Source of the DNA: ATZT02 sp046048135
GTDB taxonomy: Bacteria; Actinomycetota; Actinomycetes; S36-B12; UBA5976
Assembly (NCBI GenBank): GCA_046048135.1
Contig: JBJOGR010000025.1
Span: 1-53,899, forward strand
Direction of reading: 5' to 3'
DNA: 53,899 bases
A program made the position numbers and the translations under genes. The notes below the pieces were generated by a model, which searched no databases, was not told the DNA's origin, and saw nothing but the letters and a program-made list of their open reading frames with translations. Shown piece by piece: positions 1 through 7,838 of the stretch (the stretch's first letter is position 1; every line of letters starts with the position of its first letter).

Positions 1-1
1 T

Positions 2-430
2 TGGGGATTACTGGTAATCCCTTATGTCTTTATATTGAACGGTTTCGGCGAAGAAATTGGTTGGAGAGGGCTTCTAGTAGATGAGCTCCTTAAGAAATAT
101 TCGCTCGGTGTAACAGCGGTAGTTTCTTGGGTCGTCTGGGGAATCTGGCACATCCCACTGTTCTGGATTGTCATGAATTTCCTCAATCTTGGAATTGGGG
201 GAACAGTTGGATGGACACTTGGTCTTCTAGCCGGGTCGGTATTTCTAACTTGGATGTATACACGATCGAATCGCTCGATCCTGTTGTTAGCCGCCTGGCA
301 CACGATCTTTAATTTTGCAACGGCAACGACCGCCACGGCCGGTGTGGGTGCAGCTGTCTCCAGCACGTTGGTGATAATTGTGGCGTTAGCTATTATTGCT
401 TTCCCCTCCACGTGGGCCAGGCGCCCGTAG
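2..430 (+). CDS. CPBP family intramembrane metalloprotease, C-terminal part (5' end outside window)
   Basis: The reading frame is open from the first bases of the window, so the gene is cut at its 5' end. It carries the first CPBP (CAAX protease/bacteriocin-processing, Abi) motif EEIGWRG near the start and a second motif with conserved His in GIWHIPLFW. A late AAWHTIFN segment supplies a further His, and hydrophobic helices lie between these motifs. In this family the Glu and His residues bind the catalytic metal inside the membrane; the substrate is unknown. The stop codon lies inside a tRNA fragment encoded on the other strand. G+C is about 48% by eye against about 36% elsewhere, with C- and G-ending codons unlike all later genes, so this segment probably has a different origin from the rest of the window. 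Confidence 0.8.
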   Translation, partial: WGLLVIPYVFILNGFGEEIGWRGLLVDELLKKYSLGVTAVVSWVVWGIWHIPLFWIVMNFLNLGIGGTVGWTLGLLAGSVFLTWMYTRSNRSILLLAAWHTIFNFATATTATAGVGAAVSSTLVIIVALAIIAFPSTWARRP

Positions 431-461
431 GGATTCGAACCCCAAACCTTCTGATCCGTAG
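421..461 (-). pseudogene. 3' fragment of tRNA-Arg(ACG), from anticodon loop to acceptor strand
   Basis: Read on the minus strand, this stretch matches tRNA positions 32 to 72. It starts at the seven-base anticodon loop CTACGGA (anticodon ACG), then gives the 3' anticodon strand, the variable loop, a complete T arm with loop TTCGAAT, and the 3' acceptor strand CGGGCGC. The 5' half (acceptor, D arm, 5' anticodon strand) is absent and replaced by a DinB-like coding remnant, so no functional tRNA can form. A break exactly at the anticodon loop is typical of integrase attachment sites in tRNA genes. The G+C change at this point would also fit an assembly join at a conserved tRNA sequence. Confidence 0.75.
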
Positions 462-679
462 ACAAAACAAACTATGCAACAAGAAATGTAAGAACTTCAA
501 TTCAAACTATTGAAGCGACAAGAAAACAACTTGGTGAAATATTAGGTGGATTAAGTGATCAAGACTTTAATCGTCCAGTAAAGCATGCTGAAAAAGGTCA
601 AATTAAATTGTCTGACCTAATTGGTTATTGCAATAATCACATTAAGAATCATTTAGTTCAAGTAAAAAGTACTCTTTAA
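455..679 (+). pseudogene. 5'-truncated DinB-like (DfsB/YfiT type) protein remnant
   Basis: An open frame of 74 codons runs from an in-frame TGA at 452-454 to a TAA at 677-679. It has no plausible start codon, so only a C-terminal part of a gene remains. The translation contains RNVRTSIQTIEATR and then FNRPVKHAEKGQIKLSDLI followed by NHIKNHLVQVK. This resembles the C-terminal helix of the DinB/YfiT superfamily, where the closing HxxxH pair binds metal. Its low G+C matches the rest of the window, unlike the segment before 460. The truncation coincides with the edge of the tRNA fragment. Family assignment is by pattern only. Confidence 0.5.
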
Positions 680-749
680 TTTCACATTAATCGGCTTGAA
701 TTCTCACCCATTTAATTAAACTTTTTCATTTATTGGCAGACTTCTTCAC

Positions 750-2096
750 ATGCATAGATTTACCCCAGAAGTTGAGGAACTTGCCAGGGATGTCCTTTCC
801 TACAGTTTGGAAAGACTCAAAAGTGATCCACCTCTTGATGGTCCTAGAACAAGTGAAGATCTATTTAACGCCGTTGGAAACACAATCACTGAAAAAGGTT
901 TGGGTGGGCAAAAAGCATTAGAAATATTTACAGAAGTTTTGGCAAAAGCTTGTATATCAACAGATCATCCAAGAAATTTAGCTTTTATTCCTTCAGCACC
1001 CACTGAATATGCAAACCTTTTTGATTTAGTAGTTGGAGCAAGTGCGCTCTATGGAGGTTCTTGGCAAGAAGGCTCTGGAGCAGTATTTGCAGAAAATCAA
1101 GCCTTGCGATGGATTTCCGATTTAGCTAATTTTCCAAAAGATTCAGGAGGAGTTTTTGTTCAGGGTGGAACAATTGGAAATTTATCTGCTTTAGTAGTTG
1201 CCAGAGAACATGCAAGAAAAAAATACAAAGAGACCAAAAAATGGGTAATAATTTGTAGCAATCAATCTCATTCCTCAATTGTTTCTGCTGCAAAAATTAT
1301 GGATGTTGAAGTATTTTTGGCAGAGCCAAATAGCGCCGGAAAACTAACTGGAGAAATTGTCTTAAATGCTTTAAATGAACTAGAAAAAGATTTAAACAAA
1401 AAAGTTTTTGCCATTGTGGCAACTCCTGGAACTACAAATCTTGGAATTATTGATGAATTAGAAAGTATTGGGAAAATAGCAAATGAAAAAGACGTTTGGT
1501 ATCACGTAGATGGCGCATATGGTTTAGCAGCACTTTGTGCACCAAGTGTGAGAAGTAAATTTGATGGTGTTGAATTAGCTGATTCATTAATAGTTGATCC
1601 ACACAAATGGTTATTTGCCCCATTTGATGCTTGTGCTCTAATTTATAAAAATCCAGAACTGGCAAGAGAAACTCACATGCAAAAAGCTTCATATCTTGAA
1701 ACATTGCATGATGATTCTTGGAATCCATCTGATTATGCAATCAACTTAACCAGAAGAACAAGAGGTCTACCCTTCTGGTTTTCATTATCTGCATATGGCA
1801 CAGATGCTTATGCAGAAGCAATGGAACAAACTTTAAGTGTTGCAAAACAAGCGAGTGAGTTGGTTAAACAGCATCCAAATTTAACTTTGTTGATGGAACC
1901 TGAATTATCTATTGTGGCATTTGAAAGAAATGGTTGGCAAAAAAGTGATTATGAGAAATGGAGTGAGAAATTACTTCAAGATCAAATCGGTTTTATTCCA
2001 CCATCTTCACACAAAAATAAACCAATTTTAAGATTTGCAATTGTTAATCCCTGGACAAAAATAGAAGATATCAAGATAATTCTTGATACTTTATGA
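750..2096 (+). CDS. Group II pyridoxal-phosphate-dependent decarboxylase family protein
   Basis: A 448-residue member of the aromatic-L-amino-acid/glutamate decarboxylase fold. Visible landmarks are the cofactor-binding segment WYHVDGAYGLAAL with its Asp, and VDPHKWLFAPFD, in which Lys286 should form the internal aldimine with PLP. An N-terminal helical region (TPEVEELARDVLSYSLERL) and an HPRNLAFIP segment are also typical. The family removes CO2 from amino acids such as tyrosine, tryptophan, DOPA or glutamate; the substrate cannot be told here. The ATG has no clear Shine-Dalgarno sequence upstream, and no partner transporter is adjacent. The gene appears intact and monocistronic. Confidence 0.85.
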   Translation: MHRFTPEVEELARDVLSYSLERLKSDPPLDGPRTSEDLFNAVGNTITEKGLGGQKALEIFTEVLAKACISTDHPRNLAFIPSAPTEYANLFDLVVGASALYGGSWQEGSGAVFAENQALRWISDLANFPKDSGGVFVQGGTIGNLSALVVAREHARKKYKETKKWVIICSNQSHSSIVSAAKIMDVEVFLAEPNSAGKLTGEIVLNALNELEKDLNKKVFAIVATPGTTNLGIIDELESIGKIANEKDVWYHVDGAYGLAALCAPSVRSKFDGVELADSLIVDPHKWLFAPFDACALIYKNPELARETHMQKASYLETLHDDSWNPSDYAINLTRRTRGLPFWFSLSAYGTDAYAEAMEQTLSVAKQASELVKQHPNLTLLMEPELSIVAFERNGWQKSDYEKWSEKLLQDQIGFIPPSSHKNKPILRFAIVNPWTKIEDIKIILDTL

Positions 2097-2200
2097 TTTA
2101 ATCATCTTCTTAAAATGTAAATCATAGTTACATGAAGTGGGCAAGATATGTGGACAAAGGTTCAAACGCAGCAAGAATTAATTGCGCAAATTTAAGAACT

Positions 2201-2239
2201 ATTCACTTCTGTAGTTATCTAGATTAGACTGAAGTGAAT
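2201..2239. repeat. 9-bp inverted repeat between decarboxylase gene and broken membrane gene
   Basis: ATTCACTTC at 2201-2209 and GAAGTGAAT at 2231-2239 are perfect complements separated by 21 bases. It lies in the 178-base gap after the decarboxylase and 36 bases before the start of the next gene. It could be an operator or a weak terminator; there is no clean U-tract directly after it. Confidence 0.4.
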
Positions 2240-2274
2240 CAGTAATATTTTTAATATAGATTATGGAGGCCTCA

Positions 2275-2682
2275 ATGACTGATGCAGCACGATGGATGAT
2301 TGCTTTAGCTTTTATTTCTTAACCAAGTATCGCATTTGGTGGGTATTTTTTACTATCAATTCTTAAGAGGCAAGTTGGGACTGAGAACATCACATCTGAG
2401 CAGCGGGATTATTTTCGTGCTGGGCACGCACATGCTGGAGTTTTAGTAATCCTGGCAATCATTGCTCAACTAATTCTTGATAATTCTAGATTTAATGAAA
2501 CAGTCACATGGGCACTTCGTATTGGTTTATTCGTATCTCCACTACTCATTTCTGGTGGATTTTTTGGGGGCGCTCCACGAAAACAAGGAGGCAAGCCAAC
2601 TAAACTTATTAAATTGATTCCCATTGGAGCAATAGTTTTATCGCTAAGCACTATTGGTGTTGGCGCAAGTCTTTTAATTTAA
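2275..2682 (+). pseudogene. Conserved actinobacterial membrane protein interrupted by an in-frame stop
   Basis: A good ribosome site (GGAGG, 2264-2268) precedes an ATG at 2275 and a 136-codon frame ending at 2682. Codon 16 is TAA (2320-2322). Downstream, the frame stays open and encodes three further hydrophobic segments (FRAGHAHAGVLVILAIIAQ, WALRIGLFVSPLLISGGFF, LIPIGAIVLSLSTIGVG). I recall similar unnamed membrane proteins with a GHAHAGVL motif in actinobacteria, and in them the interrupted position lies between Ser and Pro. A single T-to-A change from TTA (Leu) would create the stop. No ATG, GTG or TTG soon after the stop could restart translation. Either a recent nonsense mutation or a sequencing error; function unknown. 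Confidence 0.65.
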
Positions 2683-2807
2683 TTAAATAATAAATAGTTT
2701 TATATGAAATAAATTATTTTATTTAAGACTTAAGTAAATGCGAATATTTGGTGTTTTAATAACTTATATGCAACTAATTTCAAAAGTTAGCATCTAAAAT
2801 TAAAATA

Positions 2808-3839
2808 TTAAACCCCAGCTTTTATACCTACATGCTCTCTAACAGCAGGAGCCACCACATTTCCATACAATTCAATTGCTTTCATAATTTCTGTGTGGGG
2901 TAAATATCCAATACTTAATTGCATCATGAATCTATCCATTTTCATGTGCTCATGCATTCTTATAATTTTTTCTGTTACTTCTTGAGGACTTCCAACTCCA
3001 ATTGCACCTCTTGGACCGCATTCAAGTTCGAAATGATCTCTAGTTTGAGGTGCCCATCCTCTTTCTCTACCAATTTGATTCATCGCACGATTATGTCCTG
3101 GCCAAAATAAGTCTCTAGCTTTTTGAGAGGTTTCTGCAATAAAGCCATGAATGTTTATTCCTACGGGTAAAATTCCATGACCTTGTTCAAGAGAAACTTT
3201 TCTGTGTAATTCAACAAGGGGTGAGAATCTGATTGGATCTCCTCCCAATATTGCAATAGCAAGTGGCAAACCTAAATTTCCTGCTCTTACAACAGACTGT
3301 GGAGTTCCCCCAATTGCTATCCAAACTGGCAGTTTTTCTTGCAATGGTCGTGGATAAATTCCAAGTCCATTAATTGGAGCACGATGTCTACCTTTATTCC
3401 AGTGAACTTTTACGTTATCTCTAATAGTAAGAAGTAAATCTAATTTTTCAACAAATAATTCTTCATAATCTTCCAACTCATAACCAAATAAAGGGAAAGA
3501 TTCAATAAATGAGCCACGTCCTGCCATTATCTCTGCTCTACCGTCTGAAATTAAATCAATGGTGGCAAATTGTTGGAAAACTCTAACTGGATCTTCTGAT
3601 GATAAAACTGTTACAGCAGTTGATAATTTAATATTTTTTGTTCTCATCGCTGCTGCTGCTAGAAGTGTGCTGGGAGAAGAAATTACAAAATCTGGACGAT
3701 GATGTTCCCCAATGGCATAAACATTTAACCCTACTTGATCAGCCAATTCCACTTCTTCAATTAAGTCTTTTAGCCTTTGATGTTCAGAAACTGAACCATC
3801 TAAAGGCATATCACCGAAGGTAAATATTCCTAATTCCAT
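2808..3839 (-). CDS. LLM-class (luciferase-like) flavin-dependent oxidoreductase
   Basis: A 343-residue protein with the bacterial luciferase-like TIM-barrel pattern. MELGIFTFGD is the first strand, and VYAIGEHHRPDFVISSPSTLLAAAA is the characteristic GEHH segment, followed by LSTAVTVLSSEDPVRVFQQFATIDLISDGRAEIMAGRG with the usual flavin-site residues. Such enzymes use reduced FMN or F420 to oxidise small molecules; the substrate is unknown. It lies 9 bases after a DUF1801 gene and is probably the last gene of the gdh-MOSC-DUF1801 run. A TAGAAT hexamer (3846-3851) sits six bases before the ATG and could give an internal leaderless start. Confidence 0.85.
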   Translation of the reverse strand: MELGIFTFGDMPLDGSVSEHQRLKDLIEEVELADQVGLNVYAIGEHHRPDFVISSPSTLLAAAAMRTKNIKLSTAVTVLSSEDPVRVFQQFATIDLISDGRAEIMAGRGSFIESFPLFGYELEDYEELFVEKLDLLLTIRDNVKVHWNKGRHRAPINGLGIYPRPLQEKLPVWIAIGGTPQSVVRAGNLGLPLAIAILGGDPIRFSPLVELHRKVSLEQGHGILPVGINIHGFIAETSQKARDLFWPGHNRAMNQIGRERGWAPQTRDHFELECGPRGAIGVGSPQEVTEKIIRMHEHMKMDRFMMQLSIGYLPHTEIMKAIELYGNVVAPAVREHVGIKAGV

Positions 3840-3848
3840 ACAAGAATT

Positions 3849-4226
3849 CTACTTCTTAATTTTTTTCTTCGCATTTTGAAGAATTAATTGCTTTTTCCTC
3901 ACAGAAATGAGTTTTCTAACTAACTTCTCTGGCAATGGTTTATCAATGGCAAATCTTAAGGTTCCAGTGCTTTTATCGAAATCTTTTAGCTCCTCTTTTA
4001 ATTCAGGTAAAACTTTTCCAGAAAAAGGAAAATATGAGCAGTGTTTTTTGGCAGATAAAAATCCACAAATAATTCCTTCCTCAATCTTAAAAGCTGGCAT
4101 GTTGTAACTAATGACTTCTTTAGCCTTTGGTTCTATTTTCTTTATGGTTTTTCTAAGTTTAGTTAAAGTAGTTTTTTGTGGTTCAGGTAATTCTTTCAAA
4201 TATTTATCGACTAATAATTTGGACAA
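3849..4226 (-). CDS. DUF1801 (YdhG-like) domain protein
   Basis: A 125-residue protein made almost entirely of one DUF1801 domain. The typical elements are an early KYLKELPEPQKTTLTKLRK helix, then EVISYNMPAFKI, a central CSYFPFSGKVLPEL strand-helix, and TGTLRFAIDKPLPEKLVRKL near the end. Family members are small beta-sheet proteins; a Bacillus relative has been described as an iron chaperone for frataxin-like delivery, but the function in actinobacteria is not established. It lies between the MOSC gene (1 base away) and the flavin oxidoreductase, so it is very likely co-transcribed with them. Confidence 0.75.
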   Translation of the reverse strand: MSKLLVDKYLKELPEPQKTTLTKLRKTIKKIEPKAKEVISYNMPAFKIEEGIICGFLSAKKHCSYFPFSGKVLPELKEELKDFDKSTGTLRFAIDKPLPEKLVRKLISVRKKQLILQNAKKKIKK

Positions 4227-4227
4227 T

Positions 4228-4863
4228 TTAAGATCCTGCTGCTATTTTCTCTGACCAATCTTTAAATTTTGGTGCTAAACCTTCTACATTAATTATTTCT
4301 TTGATTTTTGATCTTTCACCACTTTTTGCAGCATATAAATCTTTTATGGTTATTCCATGATTCGGTACATCTGTGATTGCTATTTCATCCCCAGCACTTA
4401 CATAACCTTCTTGAATTATCCTTAAATAAGCACCCGGTCTTTGAGCTTGGGTAAATTCTTTAATCAGATTTGGTCTTTGCCAAAAACCTTGAAATACCTT
4501 ACAAGGAATCCTTGGCATTGTTACTTGTAAAACAGTTGTGCCAATGTGCCAAATCTCTCCAACTATTGCATTTGTTACATCAACTCCAATAGTTGTTAAA
4601 TTTTCACCAAATCGTCCATTAGCAATTTCTAACCCAATTTCTTTTTCCCACCAGTCAGCATCTTCTCTTGCGTATGCATAAACTGCTTGATCTTTACCTC
4701 CATGATTTTTTGTATCTAAAACAAAATCACCTTCTACGCCATCATTTTCAATTGCCACACGACCAAGTTTGGGTCTTTTATCTATCCCAGTTTTTCCAAC
4801 AGAACCTGCCCATTCATCATGATGAATGATTGCAGTGACATTGACACTTAAAAGTTTCTTCAT
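4228..4863 (-). CDS. MOSC domain-containing protein (YiiM-like)
   Basis: A 211-residue stand-alone MOSC domain, the C-terminal domain of molybdenum-cofactor sulfurases. It contains EGDFVLDTKNHGGKDQAVYAY, the expected GRFGENLTT motif, and the conserved cysteine in MPRIPCKVFQ that can carry sulfur. No N-terminal desulfurase or Rossmann domain is present, so it resembles YiiM-type proteins implicated in reductive detoxification of N-hydroxylated compounds. It begins 3 bases after the glutamate dehydrogenase stop and is in one operon with it. Confidence 0.85.
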   Translation of the reverse strand: MKKLLSVNVTAIIHHDEWAGSVGKTGIDKRPKLGRVAIENDGVEGDFVLDTKNHGGKDQAVYAYAREDADWWEKEIGLEIANGRFGENLTTIGVDVTNAIVGEIWHIGTTVLQVTMPRIPCKVFQGFWQRPNLIKEFTQAQRPGAYLRIIQEGYVSAGDEIAITDVPNHGITIKDLYAAKSGERSKIKEIINVEGLAPKFKDWSEKIAAGS

Positions 4864-4866
4864 TAC

Positions 4867-6108
4867 TTATAAAAGATCGCCACGCAACTTAAATGCTGTT
4901 GCAACTCTTTCAACAGAAACAACAAACGCTGCTGTTCTTAAATCTGTGCCAAATTTATTTGAAGCATCCCAAACAGAATCAAATGCAATTTTCATTCTGG
5001 TATCAAGCTCATTTCTAAATCTTTCGATAGGCCATCTAAATTCTTGAATATTTTGAGTCCATTCAAAATATGAACCCATCACACCACCTGCGTTAGCCAA
5101 AATATCTGGCACGACTATTACTCCTCTTTTTTGTAAAGCCTGATCTGCTTCCAAAGTTAAAGGTTGATTAGCACCTTCCACAATTATTTTTGCTTGAATC
5201 TTTTCATGATTTTTTTCATTTATAACTCCTCCAAGTGCTGCAGGAATTAATAGATCACAATCCATAGTTAAAATTTCATCACTTGCAACACTTTTTCCAT
5301 CAGCAATATCAGAAACTTGATTATATTTTTCAACTATTTCTTTGACATTAAATCCTTCGTCATTAATTTTTCCACCAGTTACATCAGCAAGACCTACAAC
5401 TTTCATTCCTGCTTCTTGAGCTACTAATGCTGCATAAATACCAACATTTCCAAAACCTTGAATAGCAACTCTTATTTGACTTTTATCTTTCTTTAATTTT
5501 TCTAAAGCACCAACTGCTACACCAATTACTCCACGTCCTGTAGCTTCTTCTCTTCCAGGAGCACCAAATAAACCTAAAGGTTTTCCAGTAACTACGGCAG
5601 GTGAAAAGCCATTGATTCTTTGATACTCATCCATAATCCAAGCCATTGTTTGCGCATTTGTGCCCATATCTGGTGCTGGCACATCTCTGTGTGGTCCAAG
5701 AATGTTAACCATAGTTCTAGTCCAACGTCTGGTTACTTCTTCTTTTTCTCGAATTGTTAAAGAATTTGGATCAACTGTTACTCCACCTTTACCGCCACCA
5801 AAAGGCACATCAACAAGTGCTGTTTTCCAAGTCATCAAACTTGCCAATGCTCTTACTTCATCTAAATCAACTGATTGGTGATATCTAATACCACCTTTTC
5901 TAGGACCTCTGGCAGAAGAATGTTGTACCCGATAGCCAGTTAAAACATCAATGCCACCAGATTCTCTTCTTAGTGGAATAGAAATTATTAATTCTCGTTC
6001 GGATGTGGAGAATGCTTCGATAAAATCTTTAGATAATTTAAGTAATTCACCTGCGCGATAAACATACGCATTTACTTCCGCAAGTGCACTAACGCCTTTG
6101 TTATGCAT
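4867..6108 (-). CDS. gdhA: Glutamate dehydrogenase (Glu/Leu/Phe/Val dehydrogenase family)
   Basis: A 413-residue enzyme of the hexameric glutamate dehydrogenase type. It interconverts glutamate with 2-oxoglutarate and ammonium using NAD(P). The active-site segment VPFGGGKGGV contains Lys107, and Asp147 lies in VPAPDMGTN. The nucleotide fold starts at VAIQGFGNVGIYAA. The closing segment NAGGVMGSYFEWTQN is also standard. A Shine-Dalgarno-like AAAGGAAA precedes the ATG. It heads a four-gene run with the MOSC, DUF1801 and flavin oxidoreductase genes. With glnA at 48.4 kb it links the window to nitrogen assimilation. Confidence 0.92.
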   Translation of the reverse strand: MHNKGVSALAEVNAYVYRAGELLKLSKDFIEAFSTSERELIISIPLRRESGGIDVLTGYRVQHSSARGPRKGGIRYHQSVDLDEVRALASLMTWKTALVDVPFGGGKGGVTVDPNSLTIREKEEVTRRWTRTMVNILGPHRDVPAPDMGTNAQTMAWIMDEYQRINGFSPAVVTGKPLGLFGAPGREEATGRGVIGVAVGALEKLKKDKSQIRVAIQGFGNVGIYAALVAQEAGMKVVGLADVTGGKINDEGFNVKEIVEKYNQVSDIADGKSVASDEILTMDCDLLIPAALGGVINEKNHEKIQAKIIVEGANQPLTLEADQALQKRGVIVVPDILANAGGVMGSYFEWTQNIQEFRWPIERFRNELDTRMKIAFDSVWDASNKFGTDLRTAAFVVSVERVATAFKLRGDLL

Positions 6109-6136
6109 CTATTTTTCCTTTACTTCTTTTTCTATC

Positions 6137-7765
6137 CTAGGTCCAAACTGGCTCTTGAACCTCTTTAACGTTACCTTCTTGGTCTAAAAGAAAGAATCGA
6201 TCAAAATTTTGTACAAACCATCTATCGTGAGTAACTGTTAAAACTGTGCCATCAAATGCATCAAGGGCTGCTTCTAATGCCTCACTGCTAGTTATATCTA
6301 GATTGTCGGTTGGTTCATCCAATAATAAAAGAGTTGCTCCAGAAAGCTCCAATAAACAGATTTGAAATCTTGCTTGTTGACCTCCAGATAATGTTAAAAA
6401 CAATTGATCAGCTTGAGCACCTAAACCATATCTAGATAATGTGCCTACGGCTGCATTTATTTGTAAAGATTTTTCTTCCCATAAAATTTCAGTTAAAGTT
6501 TTTCTACTCCACTCAGGATGATCATGAGTTTGAGCAAACCAACCAGGCACAACTCTAGAACCTAATTTCCAGTTACCGGAGTGTTTAACAGTTTCATCTC
6601 CTCCTAAAAGTCTTAAGAAATGAGACTTTCCAGTTCCATTACCTCCAAGAAATGCTATTCGTTCTCCATAAAATAATTCCATATCAAAAGGTTTTGTTAG
6701 ATTTGTTAATTCCAAATCTTTGCAAACAATAGCTCTTACTGCTGTTCTTCCACCTTTTAATCTCATTTTTAGTTTTTGAGGTGGCGGTGGAGCTTGGGGA
6801 GCACCTGCTTCTTCAAATCTTTTGAGTCTTGTTTGCATGGCTCTATATTTTGGAGCCATCGCCGGAGAAGATTTTGTTTGCATGTGAAGAGTTTGAACTA
6901 AATCTTTTAATCTTTGATGTTCTTCTTCCCATCTTTTAGTTAATTCTGCTAATCGATCATGTCTTTCTTGTCTTGCTTCGTAATAAGTTCCAAAACCTTT
7001 GCCGTGCACCCAAGCAGTGCCACCTTCAATGGTGATGATTCGATCAGCTGCTCTTGTTAAAAGTGTTCGATCATGACTTATCAAAAGTATTGTTTTCATT
7101 GATTGCTTTAATTGATCTTCCAACCAGTTTTTGGCTGGCACATCTAAATAGTTATCTGGTTCATCAAGTAAAAGAACTTGATCAGGTCCTCTAAGTAATG
7201 CTTCCAAAATTAATCTTTTAGCTTGTCCCCCAGATAATGTTTTTAATTCCCTGAATTTACATTTTTCATAATCCATTTTTATTGCTTCTTGACAGCACAC
7301 ATCCCACAAAGTTTCATTTTCATATCCACCAGCATCGGCATATTCTGCTAAAGCGTGGGCATACTTCATTTGTACTTCTTCACTGTCATCTTCCATTAGA
7401 GCTAATTCATATTTTTCAACTTCTTTAATTGCTTCTTGAATTCTTTTAGGAGAAACAACTTTTAATGCATCGGCCACTGTGGCATTTAATCCAAGTGAAG
7501 CTAAAGCTGTGTCATGTTCTTCAACTTTTTTTGCAGCCCCAGTTAAAAGTTGTGGCATGACTCCTAAACCACCAGAAACAGAAGTGGAACCTTCATCAGG
7601 TGTTAAAACCCCAGTAATAATTTTAAAAAGAGTTGATTTTCCTGCTCCGTTATCACCAACAAGTGCGGCAGTTATTCCTTCTCCAACACGAAATGAAACA
7701 TCATCAAAAAGTAAACGTCCAGTAGGAAGACGATATGCAATACCGTTAACTTCTATTGCACCCAT
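6137..7765 (-). CDS. ABC-F family ATP-binding protein
   Basis: Two ABC ATPase domains on one chain with no membrane segments, as in ABC-F proteins that act on ribosomes or in antibiotic protection. Walker A motifs are GDNGAGKST and GGNGTGKSH, signatures are LSGGQAKR and LSGGQQAR, and Walker B regions read LLLDEPDNYLD and LLLDEPTDNLD. A charged linker (EARQERHDRLAELTKRWEEE) separates the domains. I choose the ATG at 7765, giving 542 residues, because AAGGAAAAT lies just before it and MGAIEVNGIAYRL is a normal ABC-F beginning; an ATG 7 codons upstream lacks a ribosome site. Exact subfamily (EttA, Uup or other) is unresolved. Confidence 0.88.
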   Translation of the reverse strand: MGAIEVNGIAYRLPTGRLLFDDVSFRVGEGITAALVGDNGAGKSTLFKIITGVLTPDEGSTSVSGGLGVMPQLLTGAAKKVEEHDTALASLGLNATVADALKVVSPKRIQEAIKEVEKYELALMEDDSEEVQMKYAHALAEYADAGGYENETLWDVCCQEAIKMDYEKCKFRELKTLSGGQAKRLILEALLRGPDQVLLLDEPDNYLDVPAKNWLEDQLKQSMKTILLISHDRTLLTRAADRIITIEGGTAWVHGKGFGTYYEARQERHDRLAELTKRWEEEHQRLKDLVQTLHMQTKSSPAMAPKYRAMQTRLKRFEEAGAPQAPPPPQKLKMRLKGGRTAVRAIVCKDLELTNLTKPFDMELFYGERIAFLGGNGTGKSHFLRLLGGDETVKHSGNWKLGSRVVPGWFAQTHDHPEWSRKTLTEILWEEKSLQINAAVGTLSRYGLGAQADQLFLTLSGGQQARFQICLLELSGATLLLLDEPTDNLDITSSEALEAALDAFDGTVLTVTHDRWFVQNFDRFFLLDQEGNVKEVQEPVWT

Positions 7766-7791
7766 ATTTTCCTTATCTTTAAACACATAAA

Positions 7792-7817
7792 AAGGCTGGG
7801 CTTAAAAGCCCAGCCTT
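7792..7817 (-). terminator. Rho-independent terminator after nrdJ
   Basis: A 12-bp perfect hairpin AAGGCTGGGCTT...AAGCCCAGCCTT is followed on the minus strand by TTTTAT. It lies 21 bases after the nrdJ stop and before the ABC-F start, so it ends the nrdR-nrdJ transcript. Confidence 0.88.
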
Positions 7818-7838
7818 AATAATTTTATCTATTTCGAT

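Noticed and set aside
22..465. 147-codon minus-strand frame over the left end
   Set aside because: It runs across the tRNA fragment and opposite a clear CPBP protease sequence.
3846..3851. Separate promoter for the flavin oxidoreductase (TAGAAT)
   Set aside because: The hexamer overlaps the stop of the preceding co-directional gene, so chance and simple co-transcription are equally likely.
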